Part shown: positions 10,919 through 20,608 of the stretch, one piece after another
How positions within the stretch are numbered: the first letter of the stretch is position 1
How the letters are laid out: every line of letters begins with the position of its first letter
Assembly: GCA_025526915.1 (NCBI GenBank)
Contig: JAHLKH010000005.1
Location: 124,001 to 188,000, forward strand
Source: Entophlyctis helioformis
Lineage: Eukaryota; Chytridiomycota; Chytridiomycetes; Chytridiales; Chytriomycetaceae
Reading direction: 5' to 3'
Length of the DNA: 64,000 nt
Translations under genes and position numbers: made by a program
Notes under the pieces: model-generated
The model's database searches: none
Told to the model about the DNA's origin: nothing
Seen by the model: the letters and a program-made list of their open reading frames with translations, nothing else

Positions 10919-12585
10919 ACTGCTACCGCATAGGTACGGTGTCATCAACCTCGACAAGCCTGCCAACCCGTCGTCGCACGAGGTCGTCGCCTGGATCCGC
11001 CGCATTGTCCGTGCCGAAAAGACTGGCCACTCTGGCACGCTCGACCCCAAGGTCACTGGCTGCCTGATCGTCTGCATTGACCGTGCGACCCGTCTCGTCA
11101 AGTCGCAGCAGGGTGCAGGTGCGATCCGCCTCTGCATGTCTTGCTGCCCCAGCCGCAGACTCGCATCTAACTCTCTTGGTCGGCATGGCTGCGCGTTGGG
11201 CATCCTCTACAGGAAAGGAGTACGTCTGCGTCGTCCGTCTGCACGATGCCATCGACTCGGAGAAGAAGCTTGCCCAGAGCCTCGAGACGCTCACCGGTGC
11301 ACTCTTCCAGCGCCCTCCTCTGATCTCGGCTGTCAAGCGCCAGCTGCGTGTCCGCACCATCCACGACTCGAAGCTGTACGAGTTTGACAACGATCGCCAC
11401 CTTGGTGTCTTCTGGGTCTCTTGCGAGGCCGGCACCTACATCCGTACGCTCTGTGTCCACCTTGGTCTGCTTCTGGGCGTTGGCGGCCATATGCAGGAGC
11501 TGCGCCGTGTCCGTTCTGGCGCCATGAGCGAGGAGGTAAACAGCCCATCGGCAGTCTTGCCGCTTACAGCGGTCATTAGGCAACCCTCTCATCACTGCCA
11601 TTCTAACGCTGTGCACACTGGCTGTGCGATCGGGCTATAGGACGGCATGGTTACCATGCACGATGTGCTCGACGCTCAGTGGCTCTACGACAACACCAAG
11701 GATGGTACGTTTGGAGGGATCTGGCGTTTTGCAGGCTGCATTGCAAATGCCACATCTCGTTGGAAGCCGTCCCAATCTCACCATGCTGTACCGGATGGCG
11801 CCAACAGAGTCGTACCTCCGTCGCGTTGTCCGCCCTCTCGAGACGCTCCTGACCATGTACAAGCGTGTCATTGTCAAGGACAGCGCCGTCAACGCCATTT
11901 GCTACGGCGCCAAACTCATGATTCCCGGCCTGCTGCGCTACGAGTCTGGCATTGACGTGCACGAGGAGATCATCCTCATGACCACCAAGGGCGAGGCTAT
12001 TGCGCTCGCTTACGCCAGCATGAGCACCGCAGAAATGGCCTCGTGCGACCACGGCGTGGTGGCCAAGATCAAGCGCGTCATCATGGAGCGCGACACATAC
12101 CCCAGAAGATGGGGCCTGGGTCCCAAGGCGCAGGAGAAGAAGAAGCTCATCAAGGATGGCAAGCTCGACAAGTTTGGCCGCGCCACCGAGGAGACTCCGG
12201 CTGCATGGAAGAAGGACTTTGTCGACTATGCTGCGTAAGTGCCTCTTTGTCTGTGGCACGGTGCCGCGTTTTCTCTGCGGTCCATCTGTGCCTCCCACAA
12301 ACCACTGACTCTTGATCCCCTGTGTTGTGTGGCTCGTTGGCTGGCTGACTCGCCAACAGTGGTGCAACGGCTGCCCCCACAAAGTCCGAGGCAAAGCCTA
12401 TGGAGGACGTGCAGGCGACCGAGGAGCCCACCAAGAAGCGCAAGAAGGACGAGGACGAGGCCGAGCCCAAGAAGAAAAAGTCCAAGAAGGACGACGAGGA
12501 GGCTGAGGAGAAGAAGGAGAAGAAGGAAAAGAAGGAAAAGAAGGAGAAGAAGGAGAAAAAGGAGAAAAAGTCCAAGGACGAGTAG
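10345..12585 (+). CDS. CBF5: H/ACA snoRNP pseudouridine synthase (dyskerin/Cbf5)
   Basis: Catalytic subunit of box H/ACA ribonucleoproteins; it converts uridine to pseudouridine in rRNA and snRNA and acts in the nucleolus. Seven exons (10345-10458, 10707-10798, 10934-11118, 11213-11535, 11641-11704, 11808-12234, 12360-12585) give 476 residues, close to yeast Cbf5. The TruB motif with the catalytic aspartate, [13 protein letters not shown], is in exon 3. The PUA domain follows in exon 6 ([17 protein letters not shown]...). The C-terminus is a KKE/KKD-rich tail typical of the family and probably nucleolar-targeting. Without splicing of intron 6 the frame would stop at TAA 12236, so that intron decides whether the basic tail is made. 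Intron 2 contains a CTG repeat. Confidence 0.97.
10846..10922 (+). repeat. (CTG)n trinucleotide repeat in CBF5 intron 2
   Basis: Interrupted CTG/GCT tract ending in about ten uninterrupted CTG units (10887-10917), 12 bp before the CATAG acceptor at 10933. It replaces the usual polypyrimidine tract. CTG/CAG repeats also occur at 1290-1311 and 2758-2800, so the genome is generally prone to them. Confidence 0.9.
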
Positions 12586-12713
12586 GGCCGCCCTCTTCTT
12601 CACCTCTTGCCCCGCTGATGGAGTCCAGAGTCTGCTGGACACACGCATGTGTGCGTGGTTGGTGTGTCGCTTCTTGCAACAAAGTTTGATACTGTTTCCA
12701 TTCGTTCGTTCAT

Positions 12714-15287
12714 TCAGGCCTTGTCGCGCTTGTTCTGGGACTTGCTCTGCTGGCCAGACAGCATGCGCTTGCCTCGCTGGCTCGACTTGGCCATGCCGAC
12801 AGAGCCACGCGCATCGCGCTCGGCCTGGTCCCTGTCCTGGTCGGCATCCTCGTCCGGATCCAGCTTTTGTTGGCTCCGCTCCTCGTCCTCCTTGGCCTTG
12901 TCTTGGAGCGGCGCACGGATGGTCACGGCACCAAGGGGTCTGTGCGGCCACTGGTCACCCCAGTGCAGCTTGCGCGCGTCCTTGTACATCTGCCGGCCAT
13001 GAGACTTGGCGACCACGACGCGTTTGATCTGGCCTGGCCATCCACAGTCAGTCGGTCAGTCAGTCTGCCGGTGCACCGACAGCGTGATGCAAAACTCTGG
13101 CATTGCACCCTACCTTGGTTGGTGCACAGGTCCAGAAGAATATGCTGCTTGCCCTTGATCGGCGGTGCAACGGCCCTGGGCAATCCAAGCAGGAGCGGCT
13201 GAAGCTCGGTTTGACGGACAGCAAGCATCTCGCTCTTCAGCTTGTTGTCCAAGGCCCACTCTGGCAGTTCTGTGACAAAGTCGCGAGAGGCTGCCGATGG
13301 TGTAGTCGCAGCCACAGACGCCGACAGAGGACGCTGACCGCGACGGAGGATGACATAGGAGAACTTGACATCCTCGTGGTCTTGGTTGTTTTTGGGAGTC
13401 AGGTTTCGCTGTGCATGCAGCCACGGCGCGAGTCAGCAGTCAGAGAGTGGCATTGCTGCCCTCCAACTCCCTCATGCATCCATACCATGACAGGGCCACG
13501 ATGGACACGTTGAGAGAAATGGCACCACTGCGAGTGACTGAGGAGCGGGCATGTCTTGTCGTGCGAGCACTGTTTGCACCAACCAGTCCGTTAGGCGTGG
13601 CCATCCTCAGACGTGTCTGGTCTTTCCAAACAAACGCAGCGTGCTCTTACAGGGCCAACAACGTGCGCATTGGGCACAGACTCGCCCTCCTGGGTCTCCA
13701 AGTCAAGAATCTGCTGTCTCGCCTCTGCGATCATCCGGAACCCGGCAGGCGTGCCGCGGTCAACAAGGACAAGCATGTCGCGTGTCTGGCTCCAAAGTGC
13801 ACGGATCGCGGCTGCTCGGATCACATCCGTTGGCATCTCGCTCAGCGAAAACGCTGCCACAATCAAGTCTTTGCGTTGTTCCTTGTTGCCCCCCAAAATG
13901 CGCATCACGGCCAGAGAGAAACGGTCAGCAAACACTGCCATGCAGACTGCAAACAGACTTGCAGGTGCATACCTCGGGAACATCTTCTTGGTAGCTCAAG
14001 AACCGCACAGTCTGGAAATCCTGAACGCCGAGCTGAGGGATCGCTGTTCATGCACCAAAACGTGCACAATACAGTCAAGGGATGTAAGCAAGGCAGTACC
14101 ACATCGAGAATGCAGAATGGGCATCTGGAGAGGGCAGCTCACCATTAAAGTCCTCGGCAACATCCAGCATGCTCTGAGACACGTCAATGCCCACGGCCTT
14201 CTGCAACGAGTCTCTCCAGCGCGACTTGGCTGCCCAGACCGCCGTTCCTGGCCCAGTTCCAAAATCAAGCATCGACACGGGTTGGAACGAGGGAGCGAGT
14301 CTCTGCAAGTCCCTGAACGCAAAGTCAATGGCACCATACGAGGCTGCCATGCGCGATCCAACATATCCAAGCGTCATGTCCTGCGTGTAGCGCACGGTGT
14401 GAGGGTCGACCGGGATTTCCGATGTGGAGTAGCCAGCCTGGGCAACTATGGCATGCCACGCATGCATGTCAGCAAGCGCTATGAAAAGCGAGAGGCGGCC
14501 ATCGGGCAGCCTCCCTTACCGCGCTTCAGCTCGGTAAAGTACCGCGTCGGATGGCCCTGAGACATGTTGGCCAGATGCAGTCTTGTGACCACTTGGCGAA
14601 GACTCTTGATGGCCGATTCTACACGCCGGCAGTGCATGTCAGCGCCTTGACCCACACACATGCACACATGCACACAAACCACCGCTTGTTACCTGGCACG
14701 ACTTGATCGGCCTGGGCTTGCAACGCCTCGGGCATGACGCTCAGCCCAACGCGATTCTGCGACATCTTTGCAGCCACGCTGACTCTAAGCTTGACGCTGT
14801 CACTGTCCTCTTCGTCCTCTTCGCCTCTGTCCATCTCCTGCCGCTGCTGCTGATCCTGCTGCTGCTGGCCCTTGGACTGCCGTTTCTTGTCAAGTGCATC
14901 AGCAGGCTCGCGACGGTTTTCTTTCGATGCGGCGGCTGGTGTCGACGTCTCGGCATCCGCATCGGCAAGGCCAGTGGCATCGATGGCAGCCAGAGATGCA
15001 CGGCGCTGGCCCTTGGTGTTCTTGGATGGCTTGCTCATTGCCGCAGAGACGCTCGCCAGCTGATGTTGGCTGGCAACGGTCTCGACGACGTCTTCGACAA
15101 ACTCCTGTCCTTGTGGGGTCGATGATCTTGCGGAGCCTGGCCGCATCCGGGCCATGGAGCGCTGCTGGATGTGGTGGGCAGTCTCGGCCGGCTGCCGGAA
15201 CAGCACGGACGTAGCACATGGCTGCGCACACGGCTGCAGCCTTGCCGTCGCCAGCGTCCGGCCAAGGCTTGTTCTCGGAAACCGCAT
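12714..15287 (-). CDS. RSM22: Mitochondrial ribosome assembly factor RSM22/METTL17
   Basis: Methyltransferase-like protein needed for mitochondrial small-subunit assembly. The N-terminus from 15287 (MRFPRTSLGRTLATARL...) looks like a mitochondrial presequence. The class I SAM motif reads DFGTGPGTAVWA (about 14255-14290). The Cys motifs of the family, CSHDKTCP and WCHFSQRV, can be read at about 13480-13555; in METTL17 the corresponding cysteines bind an Fe-S cluster. Further downstream, FSYVILRRG and IKGKQHILLDLCT also match family blocks. At least six exons; I did not fix every boundary. The basic tail (QNKRDKA) ends at 12714, 128 bp from the convergent CBF5 stop. The start codon overlaps the ATG of the divergent PDCD7-like gene. 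Confidence 0.88.
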
Positions 15288-15288
15288 G
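15285..15288. promoter_or_regulatory. Overlapping divergent start codons (CATG)
   Basis: The tetranucleotide CATG supplies ATG on the minus strand (15287-15285, RSM22) and ATG on the plus strand (15286-15288, U11/U12-59K). If both starts are used, each mRNA's 5' UTR lies inside the other gene's coding sequence. Alternative plus start: 15388 (MRRLKLSEY), which would leave 100 bp between the starts. Confidence 0.5.
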
Positions 15289-16639
15289 TTTCGGCAAGAT
15301 CACTTCCAACCGCCATCCCAAGTCGCACAGCAGCGAGGCCGTGATGACGGCAACGATGGCGACGGCGACGACGGCGACGGAGAGCTGATGCGCCGGCTCA
15401 AGCTCTCAGAGTATGCAGAAATGTGCAGAGAGCAGCAGAGGCTTGCGGATGAGCTTGCAGAGATCCAAGGGGTGCTGGCGCCTCTGGCTGCCGAAATGGA
15501 CGCTCGCAGACAGAGCCAATCCTTGGACGCTGTCGACGCTGGTCTGGGCGAGATATCGGACGTTGCAAGCACACTGCAGACCAGGCACGATCAGATCCAA
15601 GACGAGCTGGACACGTTGAATGCCCAGCTGTCGCATCCTGTTCTTGTCAAAAGCATCCGAGCCAAGGTGGCTCGCCTGAAGCGCAAGAAGGTGTGTCGTC
15701 CGTCTTGCACAACGGCCATGCCCAGCCATGCGGCTGAACGATTGGATCACGGCGCCGTGCCGGCTTGACAGAAATGGAAGCAGCAGCATCGCATCAAGGT
15801 CAAGAGCCAGCGACGAGCGAAGGCAGCCGCCAAGGCAGAGACAGCAAGGCAACTGCATGCGTTGCTGGATCACGACGCGGTTGCCATGTCGCGGCGGCTT
15901 TCCAGCGCGTTCCGCCGACTCGTCCACACCCACCACGACATCCGCCACAAAGTCGCCATTCTCGCCGCGCTCGTGCATCGCCAGCCCATCGTGCATGTCC
16001 ATCCTCGCCGGCGCTCCAGAACCGATCAAACAGCTGCAACCTCGGCGTCCGCAACCAACGTGTCTAGGACGACGGCACAGGACGGCTTGCCAGGCGCTGG
16101 AACGACCCAGAGCACGCAGGACGATGCTCGGTTCAAGTCGGCACTCCATCGCATGCATTCTGCACTCGGCCGCACCAAGGCACTGCTGGCACGGGCAGCA
16201 CAAGCCCTTTTAGCAGCATCCCCCATTGGCGGCCCTGTTGGACACACTCACACACACAAAACAGCGCAACGTCCACGCCCATCATCACGGCAAGCCTCCA
16301 TGGCACGGACAGCCAAGGATCACAGTGCACAGGGCAAGAAGCCGCCGATAGATCCCTTGACAGGCTTTCTGCTACAGTCGCAGCGGTCCGTCAGGCGGCT
16401 TGTGAGAATAAGGTGAGCACGAGCGCGTGTGCTGATGGCATGGCGGCAAATGCCCTGCACGACCTGCTCGGAGATCACGGGTGTCCAACTCATGCCTGCC
16501 GGACAGGACGCTGTGGGACGCGTGCATTGTGGCGCCAGGCACACCTGGCGGCTCACGCGTTCCTCTTGGGCTTCCCGAAGCATCGCCCCCATCTTCCGAA
16601 GCATGGGCAGCGGCTCTTGTTCGCATGGAGAGTGCATAG
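15286..16639 (+). CDS. PDCD7: U11/U12 snRNP 59K protein homologue (PDCD7-like)
   Basis: Three exons (15286-15690, 15772-16412, 16507-16639) give 392 residues. The middle is coiled coil (residues about 45-130) followed by a basic segment (KRKKWKQQHRIKVKSQRRAK). The C-terminus reads RRLVRIRTLWDACIV, then PGTPGGSRVP and PPSSEAW. That matches the conserved C-terminal pattern of human PDCD7/U11-59K as I remember it (LIQIR..WD.Y.VP...G..VP.GWV.PPLPS...WA). In animals and plants this protein bridges U11 in the U11/U12 di-snRNP, which recognises minor (U12-type) introns. Its presence therefore suggests this organism keeps a minor spliceosome. The identification rests on the C-terminal block; the start could instead be 15388. 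Confidence 0.7.
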
Positions 16640-16823
16640 AATATGAATGGCGTACTGCAGTCGAAGCACTGGTGTCAAAGAATGTATTGCGAGGATCGTT
16701 CGTGAAGGGATGCTTTGGCAACGACAGCCATGGATGGCCTCGTCAACCAAGACGCAGCCACGTTTGCGTGGATGCATGGCCACATGCCTGTTGGCGGCCG
16801 GTGTCCAGTGCCTCTGAGGCAGC

Positions 16824-19471
16824 TTACTTCTTGAGGCCCTTCCTGCCATTCAACCAAGAGTCAGAATGGCCGATCATGATCCAAACCCGGGTGCTGATGT
16901 GAACAAGACAGATCCCTGGCAGCATCACTGATTTACGGGCTTACATGATGGCAAGTTCGTTGAGGGCCGACTCCTCGTTCTCGACTGCGCGACGGAGCGC
17001 CTCGAGCTCCTCCATCATCTTTTGCCGAGTGGCATTGAGTGCCTCCTCGCGCTCACTGGCAAGCAGCATCCATGTAAAGGTGCGCATTGCGTGAGCCAAT
17101 GAGAATGCCTGATTGCTGCATGCAAACGAGCAGGCGGCATGCAGCAGACTATTCAAACTTACCGCAGGTTCTGCTCCTTCTCACGGACCTTGGCGACGAA
17201 GCGCTGGCGCATATCATCCTCCTTGCGCTGCATTTCCTCAGCCAGACCACGCTTGGCGTTTTCGATGCGCGACTCGTAGTAGTCGTCGCAGGCCAGGAAG
17301 GACTCGGGACGGCCCTTGCCGCGAATCTTGGCTGCACGGTGCTGGGAGTAGTGGATGGCGTGTGTGGTCTCGATCAAATCCTGCATGTTGGTCCTGTTGA
17401 AGGAGGCAACGGGCGACGAGGCGACGGAAAAACGGTTGGCAAAACGAGTCAGCAACCAGTGGATGACGGCCAAGCGCAGTCCGATGAGCCCTACCGGATA
17501 AGAAGCTCCCGAAGGTGCACAAAGTCACAGTGCTCTGGGTTCTCGACTACACGCGGTCAAGCCAAGGAATGCAGTAAGTTTCACAGACTGGAAGCCGCAA
17601 ACCGTCCTGACGCACGCCAACCAACCTTCAACTGTGCCCCATCTGTAGCGTCTTGCGCGGACAGCCTTCCCACCGACGTCCACCATGGTGTCACTGCCAA
17701 TGACCGTGAAGGGGATGTACTTTTCAACGTTGGGCACAAAGTCGCGGTCGTCTGCGTGGTGGGTGGGGTACGTTCGGATGTCGTACTTGTCAAAGTCACG
17801 CAGGATCTATGCAAGTGCATCGCGCCGATACATGGAATGCACCGCAATGCAAAGTCAGTCGTGCATGTCGACAGCAAAGGCTAGACAAAGTGTGCAGCGA
17901 AACACAGAAACACGGGCAGGCTCGAGAGACATACAGCCTGCTTGTACAATGCCGCCTCTTCGTGCGAAAGCGAGTCTGCCTTGGCAATGACGGGGATGAC
18001 ATTGACCTTTGTGCACAGACGCTGGAGGAACTCGAGATCCAGGTCACGAAGGCTGTGGAGAAACCATGCAGAGCCTAAGTCCAGGAGTTGCAACGCGGCA
18101 GAAAGAAAGAGACAGCGACAGAGACGCGGCGTGATCAAGCTTACCAGCTGCCACCAGTCGGGGGAAGGAAGTAGAGGAGGGCGTGGACACGGGTGTCTGG
18201 GATGTTCTGGCGCTTCTCCTGGCTCTTCTCTGCGCTGAGATAGTTGTCGTACTGCGACTCGACGTAGTTGATGATGGGCTCAAAGCTGTGTAGACGAATG
18301 CAGCCGTTCGGCACAGCCAGCGAGTCAATAGCGCCTGTCAGTAGCCGACCAGCGCGATCGCATGCCAGTGCACGGCACAGTCTGTTCTGCCAGGACGCAC
18401 TTTGTCTCACGGTTCAGCTGGTCGCCAAAGCCGGGCGTGTCAATGACGGTGAGCATGAGCGTGACGCCCTCCTCGTTGAGCTCTGGCAGTTGGGGGTGGA
18501 GCAGATGGTCAGCCTCAGTCGGCCAAGGCGCATTCGCCGGCCGTCCAGACAGGTGGTGCTGAGTGCAGCGGCATCCTATAGCGGCCGATCTGGCACTGGG
18601 GTTGCAAGCCACACTGGGCGGCACACGCTTGGCGCCAAGCCGGCCGCACGGCCAGACGGCCAGACGGCCAAGTTGGCCGCACGCAGCGGCGCAGGCACAA
18701 AGGACACGGTAGAAACAACGCAAAAACGAACCGTATGTGGTGGGGCGGATGGAGACGGTCTTGGAGGCGGACAGGTTGCGCTGCTGCTTCTCCTCGGTGA
18801 GGTCGGCGTTGAAGAGGGTGTTGAGGAAGGTGGTCTTGCCGAGGCCCGACTCGCCTGCATGCGGCCAAGGCCAGCGGATGCATCCCAGCGAAGAGCAAAC
18901 GAGGCGCATGGGCGGCCGCCGCAACCCAGCGATGCCGTTCAAGCAGCAGGCAGCGGGCAGCAGGCAGCGTTGGACAGGCAGGCACATATAGACACATGCA
19001 GGGGGTGAGTGACAGTGCGAGGGCCGTGGAAGGCAGTAGAGAGCCGTGGAGGGCAGCAGAGCGCCGTGGAGGGCAAGCTGGCGCAGCGGCTTACCGACGA
19101 CCATGAGGTTGAAGGTGTAAGGGCGACGCTTGGAGCGACGCACACGCTGAGCAGGCAGCTCGGTGATGCCCAGAGGCTCCGAAGGACGCAGGGGCACAGA
19201 GCGGGGCAGCTTCCATGGGCCGGGGTCGGGGTTCTGCCCGCGGAACTGAAGAGCGTATTCCTGCCACAGCCAAGCCAAGCCAGGTCAGGCCACGCCACGC
19301 CAAGCCACGCCGTGCCATGGCAGCAGCACAGCGAGCGCACAGAGCAGCGAGCACAGCGGTCAGCGGTCGCGGTCGGCGGGTGGCCAAATGCCAAGTGTGG
19401 CTGCGATCCACGCTCACCAGCGGCATTGGGATTTGATGGAAAAGCGGATCCAGTTGGCTCGCGCAGGTCAT
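16824..19471 (-). CDS. Septin GTPase
   Basis: Filament-forming cytoskeletal GTPase acting at septa, bud necks or cilium bases. Minus-strand exons from ATG 19471 encode, in order, a proline-rich N-terminus with RRSKRRPYTFNLMVV before the P-loop, G1 GESGLGKTT (about 18814-18859), G3 DTPGFGD, G4 AKAD, and the septin unique element (YRWGTVEVENPEHCDF...). A C-terminal coiled coil follows (EEALNATRQKMMEELEALRR). The last coding exon is only 19 nt (16842-16824), giving ...MKGLKK and a stop. At least nine introns, several containing GCCA- or CA-rich repeats. Which septin class (CDC3, 10, 11 or 12 type) cannot be decided by eye. The start is the first Met giving an open frame into the core; a second Met (MPLEYALQF) is 15 codons later. 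Confidence 0.93.
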
Positions 19472-19606
19472 GGTGCGATGCGCTGGCCAAGAGTGTTCAT
19501 TCGAGCTCGTGGCTGCAGAGGCATGCACAGAAGCATCAGCTCATCCGCTCATCTTCCTATCTCCCCATCTGCCCATCTGCCCATCCGCATGGCACGACGA
19601 CAGCGA

Positions 19607-20554
19607 TCAGGCAGTCTCCACAAAGGATGCACGCACAAACAGGTCGGCGCTGCCGCTGGATGCAGGAATCATGGACAGGGGCGGTGCGGTGCGCGGCTGG
19701 AAGTTGGACACGTTTGTGTATGTGATGTTGGCAGGCAGCTTGCCGGCGGCCTTGGTGTCCTGGATCCACTCCTCGACATCGTTGCGGCCCTCAAACGGAT
19801 TGTAAAAGTGCGGCCGCCGATCGTCGGTCAGCAGTTGGACGAGTCCTGCCGCGTCAAACAGGTTGCTCAGCTCGACGTTGGTCACGGCACGGCCCGAGCG
19901 GAACATGGCGTCGCGCACAATCTGCCGTGTTGGTCAGCCATGCGATCCGTGAGAGCCATGCGAGCCATGCAAGCCATGCAAGCCATGCCAATCGCATCCA
20001 GAGCGGTCCATGTCCGAGGTGCAGATGGTCAGTGACGGCTGATCGTGAATGCATACAGTGCACAGCCGCTCGCCATGGCGAGAAGATCGACAAGGCATCC
20101 CCCACGCATCCGTGACGCATCGCTCACCTTGAACTTGAGCGATGGGTTCGCAAACTGCACAGACTTCCAGTCGCCACCAGAGCAGTCGACGTGCTGGTTC
20201 ACAATCGCCTCTACAATGGCTGGAATCTGGTCGGTGGGCAGACGGGCAGGTCTGCGTTGGATGCATTCATCCAGAGTGTTAGTGCGCAGGTCCGCCCATG
20301 TCCACTTGGTCGACCTTGAGAACGCACCTGGGCGGGTTCGACACCTCCTGGTATGAGTCGGCCGCAGCCAAAGCTGATCCCGTTTCGGTCTCGGAGGCTG
20401 CCTCGACAGTCGTCGTCAGCGAGCGCAGGGCGGACGACGCTTGGAAGAAGGCCGGAACTGACGAGGCTGCAGGCGCTGCAGGCAGTTTCTGGCTGCGGGC
20501 CATGGCCGCACGCAGGGCGGTAACTGCACGGCGAGAGACTCTTGAAGAGATCAT
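19607..20554 (-). CDS. Mitochondrial ribosomal large-subunit protein mL50
   Basis: Three exons (20554-20328, 20251-20128, 19921-19607) give 221 residues. The N-terminus (MISSRVSRRAVTALRAAMARS...) is an evident mitochondrial presequence. The core reads NPSLKFK-IVRDAMFRSGR then VTNVELSNL and LVQLLTD, followed by KLPANITYTNV. This fits the mL50 pattern DPELKFKV...TGR.(I/V)P...L......L...L, ending LPNV. The mL50 core is acyl-carrier-protein-like but lacks the phosphopantetheine serine. Assigned from this pattern only. The gene is divergent from NOC4, with 54 bp between starts. Confidence 0.6.
19954..19989 (+). repeat. Four 9-bp tandem units in an intron of the mL50 gene
   Basis: Units AGCCATGCG, AGCCATGCA, AGCCATGCA, AGCCATGCC are head to tail, with one more AGCCATGCG just before at 19937-19945. 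They lie within intron 2 (19922-20127) of the mL50 gene. Probably a slippage minisatellite; no function inferred. Confidence 0.85.
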
Positions 20555-20608
20555 TCGTGTGGTTGTGGTTGTGGTTGTGGACCGAAAACGTTTTCTGTCA
20601 ACGTCAAA
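20555..20608. promoter_or_regulatory. mL50/NOC4 head-to-head interval (54 bp)
   Basis: The 54 bp between the divergent start codons includes an imperfect GTGGTT repeat (about 20558-20582). It must hold both core promoters if both starts are right. No TATA box visible. Confidence 0.4.

Noticed and set aside
19607..19921. Treating this block as part of the septin gene
   Set aside because: It has its own presequence and start at 20554, joins in frame by two clean introns and reads as an mL50-like protein.
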